Of a DNA stretch of 64,000 nucleotides, positions 11,595 to 21,958 are shown piece by piece. The translations under genes and the position numbers were made by a program. The first letter of the stretch is position 1; the number at the start of each line of letters is the position of its first letter. The DNA is from Bursaphelenchus xylophilus. Its lineage: Eukaryota > Nematoda > Chromadorea > Rhabditida > Aphelenchoididae. The notes beneath the pieces were generated by a model. That model saw only the letters and a list, made by a program, of their open reading frames with translations, ran no database searches and was not told where the DNA came from. The stretch covers positions 6,200,001 through 6,264,000 of the forward strand of contig CAJFCV020000006.1 in NCBI GenBank assembly GCA_904066235.2, read 5' to 3'.

Positions 11595-13072
11595 ATGCAT
11601 TACTTTTTAATTTTCGTTTTCTCGCTTGTTTCCGCTAAGAATGCGTTTGTATCTACACTTACATCGGACTCTTTTTTGTTAGCGGCAAAAGTTTTAGGTA
11701 GGGCTTATGAAGAAAATACAGTTTTTAAAGGATATTCGATCCGAAAGTATCACCCAGGATCGGAGTATGTATTGGTTTACACAGAAGAGGTTTCCAACGA
11801 CACCATTGATGTGCTCAGTCATCATAATATCACTACCCGGCTGATGAAACGACTGGATGGTCCGTACGCTGCTACACACAAGGGGAACAAATATCAGGTA
11901 ATTGGAATTCTATAATTACATATTGTTATGGTTGTAAGTACACGAAGATCCATTTGTGGTCTTTAATTGAATACGAGGTGCTCTTCCACCTCGATCTGGA
12001 TACGATTCTATTGGATAAAGTGGATGAAGTTTTCGAATGCGGTAACTTCTGTGCTTCTCTTCGACATTCTGACATGTTCAATGCTGGAGTGTTTGTTCTG
12101 GTTCCAAACATGAAAGTAATAAATATGTTTATCGTTAAAATCTGCTGTATTAGGTGTATGAAGATATGCTCGGGAAAATGAAAACGTCAGAGAGTTATGA
12201 TGGAGGTGATCAAGGATTCCTGAATGGATACTTCTGGCAAGTTAAGTTCTCGGAAATGTTGGGCTACAATGATTCGAAATGTAATCACAAGATACGAAGG
12301 CTCCCCTCGGCTTACAATTATGATGTGGGAATGTACTACCTCAGCAGTAAGACGCTGGTAACACCCAAGATTATACATTACACTCTCGGCCCCATCAAAC
12401 CTTGGCATTGGATCGGATATCCGATATTTGATTTGAATGGGAAATGGAACGAGATGAGGCTGGGAATGCATCACCAGTACGGTGAGATGTCGTCTCAGAT
12501 ATATGGCGGCTTTTTCTCATTGATGATGTCTGCACTTTTTGTAATCATCCTCCATATCGCCTTAGGAAACAAGAGACATTCCTTCAGAATTCTGAAGCCA
12601 GCCAAAACAGAAATAAGGGAACGGTTTGGAGTTTTAGTAAGTATTGTATTTGTGGGTATGGCGGCTGGTGTCTACAATACTCCCGAAGACATTTTGCCTC
12701 AGTTGGGATGGCTACATTATACTGCATATTTCGTAAGTAAAGTTTAGTTGAAATTACCATGAATGAACATCCTCGGTTTAGAGTTTGACTACCTCCACCA
12801 TGTCAATGTTATACTCGAAATACCGGCGATGCGGGCATTACAATGTGATGTCATCGTTCATTTTATCCTCATTTATCTTTGTTTTCCACTTTGTTTCCTG
12901 GTTCCTCCTGGCATCCGTATCTTTACCAGCCTATAGATACCTTGTCTGTTTGTTAGTTATCCCCACATTTTTTATTTTTCTCTTTTATATTCTCCATTTT
13001 CTAATCTTTTTTCGAGTTACAGTAATCTCCAAAAGAGGGCCGATGGACGATCACATTGAACTTTTACAGTAA
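11595..13072 (+). CDS. GT8 glycosyltransferase with C-terminal membrane spans
   Basis: Four exons (11595-11897, 11939-12115, 12154-12732, 12782-13072) give 449 residues. A signal peptide (MHYFLIFVFSLVSA) leads into a glycogenin-like GT8 domain with the metal-binding D-x-D in HLDLDTILL, NAGVFVLVPN, DGGDQGFLNGYF and the family end motif HYTLGPIKPWHW. Several hydrophobic helices follow (around residues 300-320, 345-365 and 380-435). GT8 plus C-terminal spans resembles plant inositol-phosphorylceramide glucuronosyltransferase-type proteins more than soluble glycogenin, so a lumenal Golgi or ER role on lipid or glycan is likely; the acceptor is unknown. A TTTTTTCAG acceptor lies about 15 bp before the ATG and the lap-1 stop is only 187 bp upstream. 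Confidence 0.8.
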
Positions 13073-13133
13073 CTATGCTTTTTGCCTTATTTTTACAAAA
13101 AATTATTTTATTTACATCGATAGAGGTAACGGC

Positions 13134-14755
13134 TTAATAGGAGGGAACACTATCGAATCCTGGTTTGGTATACATGAACTCGGCGTTTTGTTGTTGAGGG
13201 GACTCGAGAGTGCTTACTGTTGGACGCTTGGGTTGGCCTAGGACCTGACTGAGGTCATGTTGAGAAGCTCGGAGAACGGACTCTGGGGGAAGATCGGTTT
13301 CTTCAAGATTGTCAGGAACGAAAGGTCTGAAACAAGATCTTTAATTTATAAAGTCTTCCAGTTTGAACAGGGCCTCGGAGTACCCGTTAACGTTGTAAAT
13401 AGGATCGGAACTCAAGTGACATTGTTGTTTTCCCCACTTTTTTTGCTACCTATGATTATATTGTACCTATTCTACGGGGTTGTAAGAAGGCACCAGATCG
13501 GTATGAGACCTGTAAATGGCATGTCGAGCTTTGAGCGGGGTGGGTGAGGGGACTGGCACTGGCTCCGGCAACACTTGGGCCTTCCCCATTCCACCGTCGT
13601 TGTGCTGGATGACCTGGACTGCTTGCGGTTTCGCCAAGAGTTTCTCATGGAGCGGAGAAGGAACGAATTTCTCTTAAGCGCAAATAAAAATCCTGAGGCA
13701 AGGTTTATTCGAAGAAAGCGGAAATGGATATCAGGCAGTAGGTTCTTATTATTATACAGGGCAAGATTACGGTAACATAGAGTAACAAACACACTCGGAA
13801 AGTAAAAACGGAAAAGCAATACAATTAGACACTTCAACTGCTTAACAAACGAGAGAGGCACAATATTATCCTTAAACACATCAAATGGCACTCAAAATCA
13901 AAAAGAAGAATCACAACACTCAAGAGATGCGGTAAGAAGAGTTGCCGCGTTCTGTTCGCTTTAGACTCTGGAGCTCGATCTCGTCGTCGGACCCGGGGCC
14001 GTATTCCATTTCCTCGTTAATCGATTCCTCGTACGTCTCCTCTTCGTGGAAGCTGTTTTTGCGATCAGCCAAAGCAACGCGGCGGTCTGATTCTTCCACA
14101 CCTACAACTTTTTTGTTGTTCAAATCATTGGCCTCGGCATAACCCGCACGATCCCGATCCCAGTCATTACCCAGGTATCTGCTCTTGTCATCATCCATCT
14201 GTCTGATCGTTCGATATCCATGAGTCATATCTGGAAGAGGGATTAAAGGAGGTCGGAGGGGAACATCAAATCTTCATTTTTTTAAAAACACTACACACAT
14301 TAACTTTCAAAAATGATTAAGTATGCAGGAGAACGAATGTTACAGTTCACTTACCCTTCTTTTGCTTCCTTTTCCGCCGAGCACACCAATAAGCCAACAG
14401 GGAAAGGAGGGCCAACAAGGCCAAAAGGCCGAGAATTAGAAATAATAGCCACAGCCTGAACATAAACAGTGATCATTTACCAACATATAACTACTACTGC
14501 GTTCCTTTTTAAACAAAGCTCAAGCCACCCAAAAACTCACCATAGAGGAATGGCGGCCACTTCAGGGGTACAACAGACTCTTCCACAGCATTCCAGACTG
14601 GTGTCGCATCTGAATTCGTATCTCTCATTTCTTCCCTGGACATTGGGCTCTTCGAAGATGCATAAATGAAAATCCTTTTCATATCCCTGATACAAGATCC
14701 CAGTCGATTGATGTTGGGCAGCCAATTCGGTGCCCTGACCGCTGTTGAAAGTCAT
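13134..14755 (-). CDS. Single-pass membrane protein, WBP1/VOPP1-like, with alternative tails
   Basis: Exon 1 (14541-14755) encodes an ectodomain with CDTSLECCGRVCC; exon 2 (14355-14455) a membrane span (LFLILGLLALLALLSLLAYW) and basic RRKRKQKK; exon 3 (13920-14230) an acidic tail ending SSYRIS and a stop at 13920. The ECCGxxCC motif before one span recalls WBP1/VOPP1-type adaptors, which work in endosomal or lysosomal sorting. Downstream, exon 13510-13672 joins exon 2 in the same phase as exon 3 does, and continues in frame to 13134-13326 (ending DSVPSY), or reads through to a stop at 13467. This suggests mutually exclusive tails. No signal peptide is visible: either an upstream exon is missing or the acceptor at 14760 receives a spliced leader. 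Confidence 0.6.
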
Positions 14756-14759
14756 ACTC

Positions 14760-15341
14760 CTAAATGGAAATAGGTTAACGCCAGGAACAATGTATAATAT
14801 AAAATATTATAAAAAAGCAAACAACAACAGATTGTTTACTCCTCTCGCAATCGAATCACGCAAAAAAGATGGTGTGCGCGCTCCAGAGACTTGGTTGGAT
14901 GGGTATGGGGCATGTCGGGTAAACCCGCAATCATTCCATTTAACACGAACATTCCCGTTTTTTAGAAAAAAACAAAAAAAACTTCTTTCGTCGACTTCGG
15001 TTCCGTCGACCAATTCTGTTAACAAAATGGCCGTTTATGGCGGGTCCCTAATTAACTATGCAATGAGGAAACCCCAAACAATGCAATGTATCGTAACTTT
15101 AAGCAAATGTTTTCATCTTCTTCGACGGGGTTTAAGAAGCCATCTCATCTCGCCTTCTGAACCAGTTCTCTCCTCTGTAATTCCCTTTAAAGTTGTTTTA
15201 TTTGGAGTTTACAAAAACTTTCCCTTGATGAGACAAAATAAGGGAAAGTGATTGGAAAGACGAATAAAATAAAATATTCAATTATTAAATTCCCTTTACG
15301 GAAACCAAAAAAAAAAAAAAATAAAATTCCTAGTAAAACTA
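14760..15341. other. Intergenic
   Basis: Upstream flank of the WBP1/VOPP1-like gene. It contains open frames on both strands without domains, and an A17 run near 15308. Nothing else is supported. Confidence 0.4.
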
Positions 15342-16194
15342 CAGGGTGTTTCAAGAAATTCCCCGGAAAGCAATCGTCGATTTCTCGGCGCTCAGCCATG
15401 ATATCCAAAAAATTTTTTTTGCAGTAGAAAGAAGGTTATGGGCGGTTTTTTGCCTAAAAAGATTTTTTTCTTCGCCGACGCGGAATGCAGTGTATTCGGC
15501 GAAGACTTTTGACCGCTTTTTTGACCATCACACTTATCTAAAACGCTTTACTGTGACACTGCAGCATCCGGAAAGTCTTCAGATTTTTTGCACAATGGAT
15601 CAGGAGGCAGGGTATAACGCTATGCGATCCCATTTAGCGACTGCACAGTGCAATGCAGTCGCTGCAATATCGATAAAGTCGAGCCCACTGCGCGAATGTT
15701 TGAAACAGCAGGGCAAAGAGAAATTTAAGCAAATTTTTTTTTTGTTGTTTTCTGGTGCACCAAGTGGTTCCGTGATGGCTAGACATCTGCCAAGGCTTGA
15801 CCACAAAATTTTGGAGGGTATACGATACCCGCAGAAAATAGTTGCCAGACAATAAAAATTGTGTTGGACCATTTCTGGTCCGTATCTGAGTTAAGATATG
15901 GCGAGCGGCTGCCATACCTTTGCCGAACGCTTGATAAGCACAAAAATCAGTAAATTATCCGCATTTCAGCCATCAGAAACCACAAAAAAGCGTTTAAGAT
16001 GTATGTGATGACCAAAAAAGCGGTCAAAAGTCTTCGCCGAATACACTACATTCCGCGTCGGCGTAGAAAAAAATCTTTTTAGGCAAAAAACCGCCCATAA
16101 CCTTCTTTCTACTGCAAAAAAAATTTTTTGGATATCGTGGCTGAGCGCCGAGAAATCGACGATTGCTTTCCGGGGAATTTCTTGAAACACCCTG
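15342..16194. mobile_element. Inverted-repeat element, mariner-like ends, 853 bp
   Basis: Ends CAGGGTGTTTCAAGAAATTC and its complement are flanked by TA. The arms are about 190 bp and nearly identical, including GCGCTCAGCC and ATTTTTTTTGCAGTAGAAAG. The centre is unique, with a short frame (15346-15855) showing no transposase motif. Confidence 0.75.
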
Positions 16195-16977
16195 TATTGT
16201 AAATATGGAATATAATACTAACAATAAACAAAACAGATGGGGGTCTTGACAAGAGAAATTGCTGACCAAGAGAGGGTACACTTCCACACTCCCTTATATT
16301 ACAACTGAACCATCTCGATCTCAATTAACATTCCACCAATTTTAAAGCAGCGGTTAAGCGGGACGCGAAAAGACTGGACCAGTAACTCCCCCTCAGCGCT
16401 TCTTCACTTTCACTTCACCTTAGGAACAACAAACAAAGCAGCAAGAGGAAGAGATCTGGCCCTATAACATATATATAAGACAGCTTCTCGCTAACAGGGA
16501 AGTAACCCAAGTGCGACGTTCGGATTTTGATGAAACTCGGCACAAATCTAGAGTTTTTAACAAAATTTCTGAGTCACTGTATCAGCCGCGGAGACAGAAA
16601 AACATCGATTTTGAGATTTTTTTAAGTGGCCGGAGGAATCATGCTAGCTTGTTACAGAAACATCTTTGTCCATTTTTCCCATTAACATACCGTAATTTAC
16701 AATAGTAGTGTTTACAAAAAACGGGAATTACTCCACGACATAAATGGCAAAAATTGGAAGTTTTTAGGTTTTGGCATTGCAATGGAAGACGAATTTTGGC
16801 GGTTGCGCAACTGTAACGTAGTCCAGCCCTAGCTCGGCCGCACAAACTAGGCCATAATAGAATTTTTTGGATACCAGTCTGCCGTGATCCACTCCGTCGC
16901 ACGCATTCCAAACCCAAATTTGCACCGCGGCCGCGGAGAAATTTGGAGCGCGTCGCCGAAAAGACAGCAAAAAAAGA

Positions 16978-16998
16978 GGGGGGGGGGGGGGGGGGGGC
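16978..16998. repeat. Poly-G tract, 21 bases
   Basis: An uninterrupted run of G. It is likely to be length-variable and a potential quadruplex former, and could also be an assembly weak point. Confidence 0.9.
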
Positions 16999-17211
16999 AA
17001 TTCTTATTTATGTTAGAATACCTCAGGGTAAGCAAAACGAACGTTAGTAATGGATAAAATTAGAAAAAGTGGACATAATGCAAATCTTCTCCAAGTCTCT
17101 GCCGAGCTTATCCGAGCGTCCTCCTACCATCCAACGGCCTTCTCAGGCCACGTAGGCACTTCCTACAACCTTATTTTTGGTATCTTTTTTTGTAAATCTG
17201 TGAGAAAAAAG

Positions 17212-17350
17212 TCAGGGTGCGAGCGACAGTCCGAAAAAGCCTATTGCACGGTGCAATAGGCAAGAAATTGCACAGTTCAAAGGGAACTTTTGTTTTCGCA
17301 GAGTGCATGTTGCAGATTTCCGTCCGGCGACTTTCCGGACAGACTATTAT
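17212..17350. repeat. Partial copy of the 49849 inverted-repeat family with perfect hairpin
   Basis: The right end reads CCGTCCGGCGACTTTCCGG, as in the element at 49849-50012. It contains a perfect 11-bp hairpin at 17239-17261: GCCTATTGCAC, one base, GTGCAATAGGC. The left terminus is not recognisable. Confidence 0.5.
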
Positions 17351-18058
17351 CAGAAATTTCAATTCAGCCAAAATGACGAAAATAACGGCAATCTGACGCA
17401 AGTTGACGTCATTTTGAAAAATTCTGTTAAGTTAACAACCCTAGTGAATTATTAGTGATGATATAAATATGTAAGTCTTGATGGGCTTATTTTCCGTCGG
17501 ATGTGACGTTATATATAATAGTTGATAAGTGGTGGGAATTGGTACTGAAATTTAAAATTTGTTGTTTTTTCAACGTTGGAACCATCCTTCTATGTAGATG
17601 AGTCTAGAGAGGAAGGATGAGATCAACGAAAAAGAAAAACCACCGAGCAGTCTGTTCTGAGATTTGAGTCATCGATCGGATCGAAGAAACCGGGAAGGAA
17701 GTAGAGAATTATGCCCGTTTCCCCTCCCGGACTTACTCCTTTTAACCACGAAGAAAACTTGACTGATTGAATCTCTTGCAGAGACGAAGAGATTTTGTGT
17801 CATCCGTTCCTTTCTAAATTCTGTTAAAAATACTCTTATATAATCAGGTAAACATTAACTTTTCTTAATTGTTTATTTTGGTTCAGTGATTTTTTTGGTA
17901 GTTTCGATCGGACTGACCGCAGGGCGAGAAGAGCGAGAGCTCCGGTTTGTGTGATTTAGGGGTCAAGTAATTGAAGGGAAAACGAAAGGAACGAATGGAT
18001 GTTTGGAATCTCTGAATCTTTTTTACTCAATTCAGAATCTATTGGTTCATTCTAAAAA

Positions 18059-20673
18059 ATGGTGCAAAGGATCCATTTGTTTCTGGCATTGTTTGCTTTC
18101 GTCTGTTATTTGGAGAGCACGGGCAGTTCTTACATGATCTCAGCTGTGCAGAATATTGAAAGGCAATTCCAAATTCCGTCCAAATTATCTGGGTTTCTGA
18201 TTAGTGCGCGTAAGTTTACGGATTGGATTGCGTTGACACCTGCTTTAAGATGACATCAGCTACATTCCGACGGTCATATTTATTGCGTATTTTGGTTCGC
18301 GCGGGAACCGGGCCAAATGGATTGGAGCTGGGACGGTGGTCATCGCGATCAGTTACATCTTTATTGCATCCCCCAATTTCATTTTTCCCGTCCCCCGTCC
18401 TGTTCTGAATACAAGCGCCATTGAACTTCAGCTCAAAGTGGACGGGGTTCTACTGAGTAAAAAGGCCGAAATCAAGCAGTTCTTTGATTACGCGCCTCTG
18501 AGGAATCGAATTCCGGCCAGGTACCGGGAAAGGGTCATTGATTTTATTGATGGAAGTAGTCCCGAGGATGCAACTATATCCTACAGTAACCATACAGGGT
18601 CCCCATATTCTATGGATGAGCCTTTGATTTCCGAGGTAACACGAATTATGAATGGGATTTATAATAATTCTGTCAGATCTTAGAACACATGGATGCACTT
18701 TTAAAGAAGAAGGAGCCTCAGTCTGAACTGATCAGAGTGCTGCAGAAATTCATTCAGAATAGAAAAAAACTGAAAGAGGAGGATCTGACAACATTAAGAA
18801 CAGCTGCAATAGCACCGTTCTCTTTTTGTCACCGAATGGTAAACGACTTCAGACAAGCTCTCAAAGAAGTTCGATGTGCATCTCCAGTCTCCAATTTGGG
18901 TCCTTTAACGGTCATGTTTGTAGCCCTCTTGGCGATGGGAGTGGGTCGAACAATGCCCTGGTCTTTGGGGATCCCTCTTATAGATGACAACGTCAAAAAC
19001 AAAAGTACTCCGGTGATGTTTGGTAGGTGACGGGACGCTAATTCTTATTTTTCATTTTAGCTATGATATCTTTTATCAAAATCCTGGGTCCTATTTGTGG
19101 TTTTGTAACAGGTAGTCTGGTGAATCGGGTATATTACACATTCCCCTCCCCGGCCCCGGCCGGTCTTACTAGAGCCGATCCCACCTGGATTGGCGCTTGG
19201 TGGTTGGGATTTGTGACGATTGGAGTGATTATCATATTACCTTCATTAATGCTCTATTTCTTTCCTGAATCTTCCGGAAAGTAAGTAATCTCCAATGATT
19301 GTTAATAAGTTTAGGAAGTCCAACAAAGTACACGGCAAGCGTGCTAAACAGACCGAGAAGATCAAGCTATCTTTATTCGATCGTCACGCCAAGGATGACG
19401 AGCTCACCTTTACCAGTAAGACGTTTTACCGCTGCCTCTGACCTTTTAGGGATGATAGAATCATACAGAGATGTTGTCAAATCCAAGGTCTATACGGGGA
19501 CCGTTGCTGGCCGAGTTATGGATATTCTCGCCATCAAAGGATATATGGTATTCCTCCCTAAGTATCTAGAGAATCATTTTGGAATTCCCCAATATCAAGT
19601 TCATATGTACATGGGTAAGTCTCACGTTCAGGTGAGAATAAATAAATCTTTTAATTTTCAGCCATGTTCGGAGTTCTTGGATTTGCTTGTGGCACCTTCT
19701 GTGGTGGCTATATTACAAAGAGATTTAAATTTGACGGTCGTACGGCCGCCTTTTACATTCTGGTTTGTTCCGTGTTCAGCACGAGTATGTTCTTGACCAA
19801 AAGTTTCCTCGGATGTCATTCCGTGGTTAATTCGATTGGTCAAAATGGAATGTGTGTATCTTTGCCACTTTCATAACGATTTAGTTTAAACAACATCTAC
19901 GCAATCTTTTTAGACAAACCAATTTCAATTACACTCGGACATGTAACAGTGAATGTGGATGTGAATCGGCCAAGCTTTTTCCAGTCTGTGATGCCTCAGG
20001 GCATCCCTTCTACTCTCCATGTCATGCTGGTTGTAGACATGTGACTGTGGTGGATGCGGATTCTTATCAATTGGTATGTCTGATCTTTATTTACTCATAT
20101 TTTTTAGGAATTTACGGATTGCGATTGTGCCCCTGGCAGTGTGGTTAAGAAGAGTTATTGTCGGGATGACTGTCGGATCATGAAGAACCTTTTCTTTGCC
20201 ACTGTTGTCGTTGGGGCGTTTTGTGCGGGGACAACAGTCGTTCCGGGCATGCTCATTCTTCTTCGGTAGGTTCAGATGACTGTGAAAACTGAGCTAATTC
20301 ATTTAGATCTGTCCCTCCAGAAATGCGATCTGTCTCCCTGGGTCTTCAGGGATTCTTAGTCTCATTCCTGGGGACCTTACCATCTCCTTTACTTTGGGGT
20401 GCAGTCATCGATTCAACGTGTTTAATATGGGATCAAGTTTGTGGAGAGAAGGGGGCCTGCAGCATCTATGACCCGGATCAATTGAGGACAAGAATGCATT
20501 TACTTTATTGTGCTATTCGAATGTTCTCAATAATCATTGATTTCTATGTTCTCTATCATGCGAAAGGCCTCAAACTCATTGATGAAAATGAGGAGAAACA
20601 ACAGGAACGAATAGAAGAAGCCTCAGAATTGGCCATCAAAGAAAACATTGCTATGGATGCAATCGCGGAATAA
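18059..20673 (+). CDS. Organic anion transporter (OATP/SLCO family)
   Basis: Ten exons (18059-18209, 18250-18635, 18677-19022, 19061-19280, 19315-19415, 19450-19614, 19662-19851, 19914-20073, 20108-20265, 20307-20673) give 747 residues. The protein is a 12-span plasma-membrane carrier for amphipathic anions. Visible features are the first span with SSYMISAVQNIERQF (the family's MS..T.IERRF-type motif), GAGTVVIAISYIF, PWSLGIPLIDD (family P.xxGxxYIDD region), a large cysteine-rich extracellular loop (CNSECGCESAKLFPVCDASG...YSPCHAGC) that is the Kazal-like module between spans 9 and 10, and final spans ending in an acidic Glu-rich cytoplasmic tail. The long loop between spans 3 and 5 is larger than usual. 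The substrate cannot be told. Confidence 0.9.
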
Positions 20674-20762
20674 ATGAGATCTCAATCAGAAAATAACGTG
20701 TTGTTTAATTTGTGCTGATTTCAAAAATCATATTTCATTTTTTCTGATTTTTACTTTTTGGA

Positions 20763-20917
20763 GTATCAATCTGTCGGGAAAATAACGGCGGGTCGTCGCA
20801 GCAAAATGTCTCGCCTCACCGCTATCGCGCAGCAAATCCCCAGCTGCGGCCGCTGTCGCAAAGCGATGGTGGGCGACTCCCACGGCTCGTCGTTATTTTC
20901 CCGACAGACTGATAGTA
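20763..20917. mobile_element. MITE family 'CTGTCGGG', copy C
   Basis: Well-kept ends: TATCAATCTGTCGGGAAAAT and TTTTCCCGACAGACTGATA. The core carries GCAAAATGTCTCGCC. Confidence 0.85.
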
Positions 20918-21302
20918 CTGTTGAAAAACAATTTTTTAAAATTTTTGCAAAAAATACTCGATTCAATGGGTGTCAAGGGTGCTGATTAATCTTTTGATTG
21001 TTACTAATTACTACATTACATTACTACTTCAGAAAAATTTTAAAAAATCAGAAAGAATGAACCTGATTTTTGAAATCAGTTTTTTAACAGTACTATTTAA
21101 TAAAAAAAGTAAATACACAAGTTTTTACAGAGATGCAGGGGGTTGAGGATGAAAGTTTTACTGCTTACTTCACTGTTCGTTTCGTTTTTTATTTCCTAAA
21201 AAATTTAAAAGAGACTTCGCGAGAGTGAGAAAATGCTATGAACTGTACCGCCTTACTATAGATGTTCTTTTTTTTGAACAAATTGCAATCATGCATAAAG
21301 AT

Positions 21303-21488
21303 ATAAGGGTGGTGACATACAAATCAAATCGGGTTTCGTGGCCAGAAACCGCGATTTGTTGTCTGTTAGGCTTGTCTGAGCAGAGAAAAAAATCTTAAGG
21401 GGAGAGAGCAGAAATTTGCGCAATATTGCGGAATGTTACGCAAGTTGAGAATTACGCATTTCTTGTCTAGAAGCCTAACAGACAAGAA
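21303..21488. mobile_element. Truncated relative of the 9937-10202 element
   Basis: It begins ATAAGGGTGGTGACATACAA and ends within the second arm (GCCTAACAGACAAGAAATGC), so the right terminus has been lost. It is inserted in the dispersed repeat shared with 6867. Confidence 0.65.
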
Positions 21489-21958
21489 ATGCAACTGTAC
21501 ATACATGTATATAGCCTACACGTTACTATAGATGCTTCTTTTTCGGACGGAGAATGTTTACAATGGAATACAGACTAGTAAACGGTTTAGAAATTCAGAA
21601 ACTGCAATCACAACAATAGCAATCACTCTTCATTCAAAAAAATTTTAAAAGGTTCTATTTCACACTACTGCTTAAGAAAAACACGATCCGAAAACAACTC
21701 CATAACATTCCAATTCAGGTCTTGTTGTTTAGAAATATATTATCAAATTTATTGTATATAACAACGCAATAATACCGTCTTTAATAAAATAGGACTAAAA
21801 AATCGTTGAATTCACCGAATAATTGAGAAGGGGAGGTAGGATAGAACGGACTGAAAAATGGGCTGATAAAAAAGAAGAGGTCTACAAACGGACTACCAAG
21901 GGATGAACTTTACGACAATATAGACTTGGATGGATTATAAGGAAAACAAAGGCCTTGC

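Larger units (their letters stand above)
16195..18058. other. Intergenic, repeat-bearing
   Basis: Besides the G tract at 16978 and the hairpin repeat at 17212, this stretch contains a sequence near 16505 (AAGTGCGACGTTCGGATTTT) that resembles one in the Raptor intron at 48930. The last 500 bp should contain the OATP promoter. I found no convincing gene. Confidence 0.4.
20674..21958. other. Intergenic between convergent genes, repeat-rich
   Basis: It contains a MITE (20763-20917) lying inside a larger inverted repeat (about 20718-20750 pairing with 21049-21085, both around GATTTTTGAAATC), then the dispersed repeat shared with 6867-7075 and its inserted truncated element. No gene is visible. 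Confidence 0.6.

Noticed and set aside
15346..15855. 169-codon frame in the 15342 element
   Set aside because: It includes both inverted arm and unique centre, shows no transposase motif, and a near-identical frame appears on the other arm purely because of the inversion.
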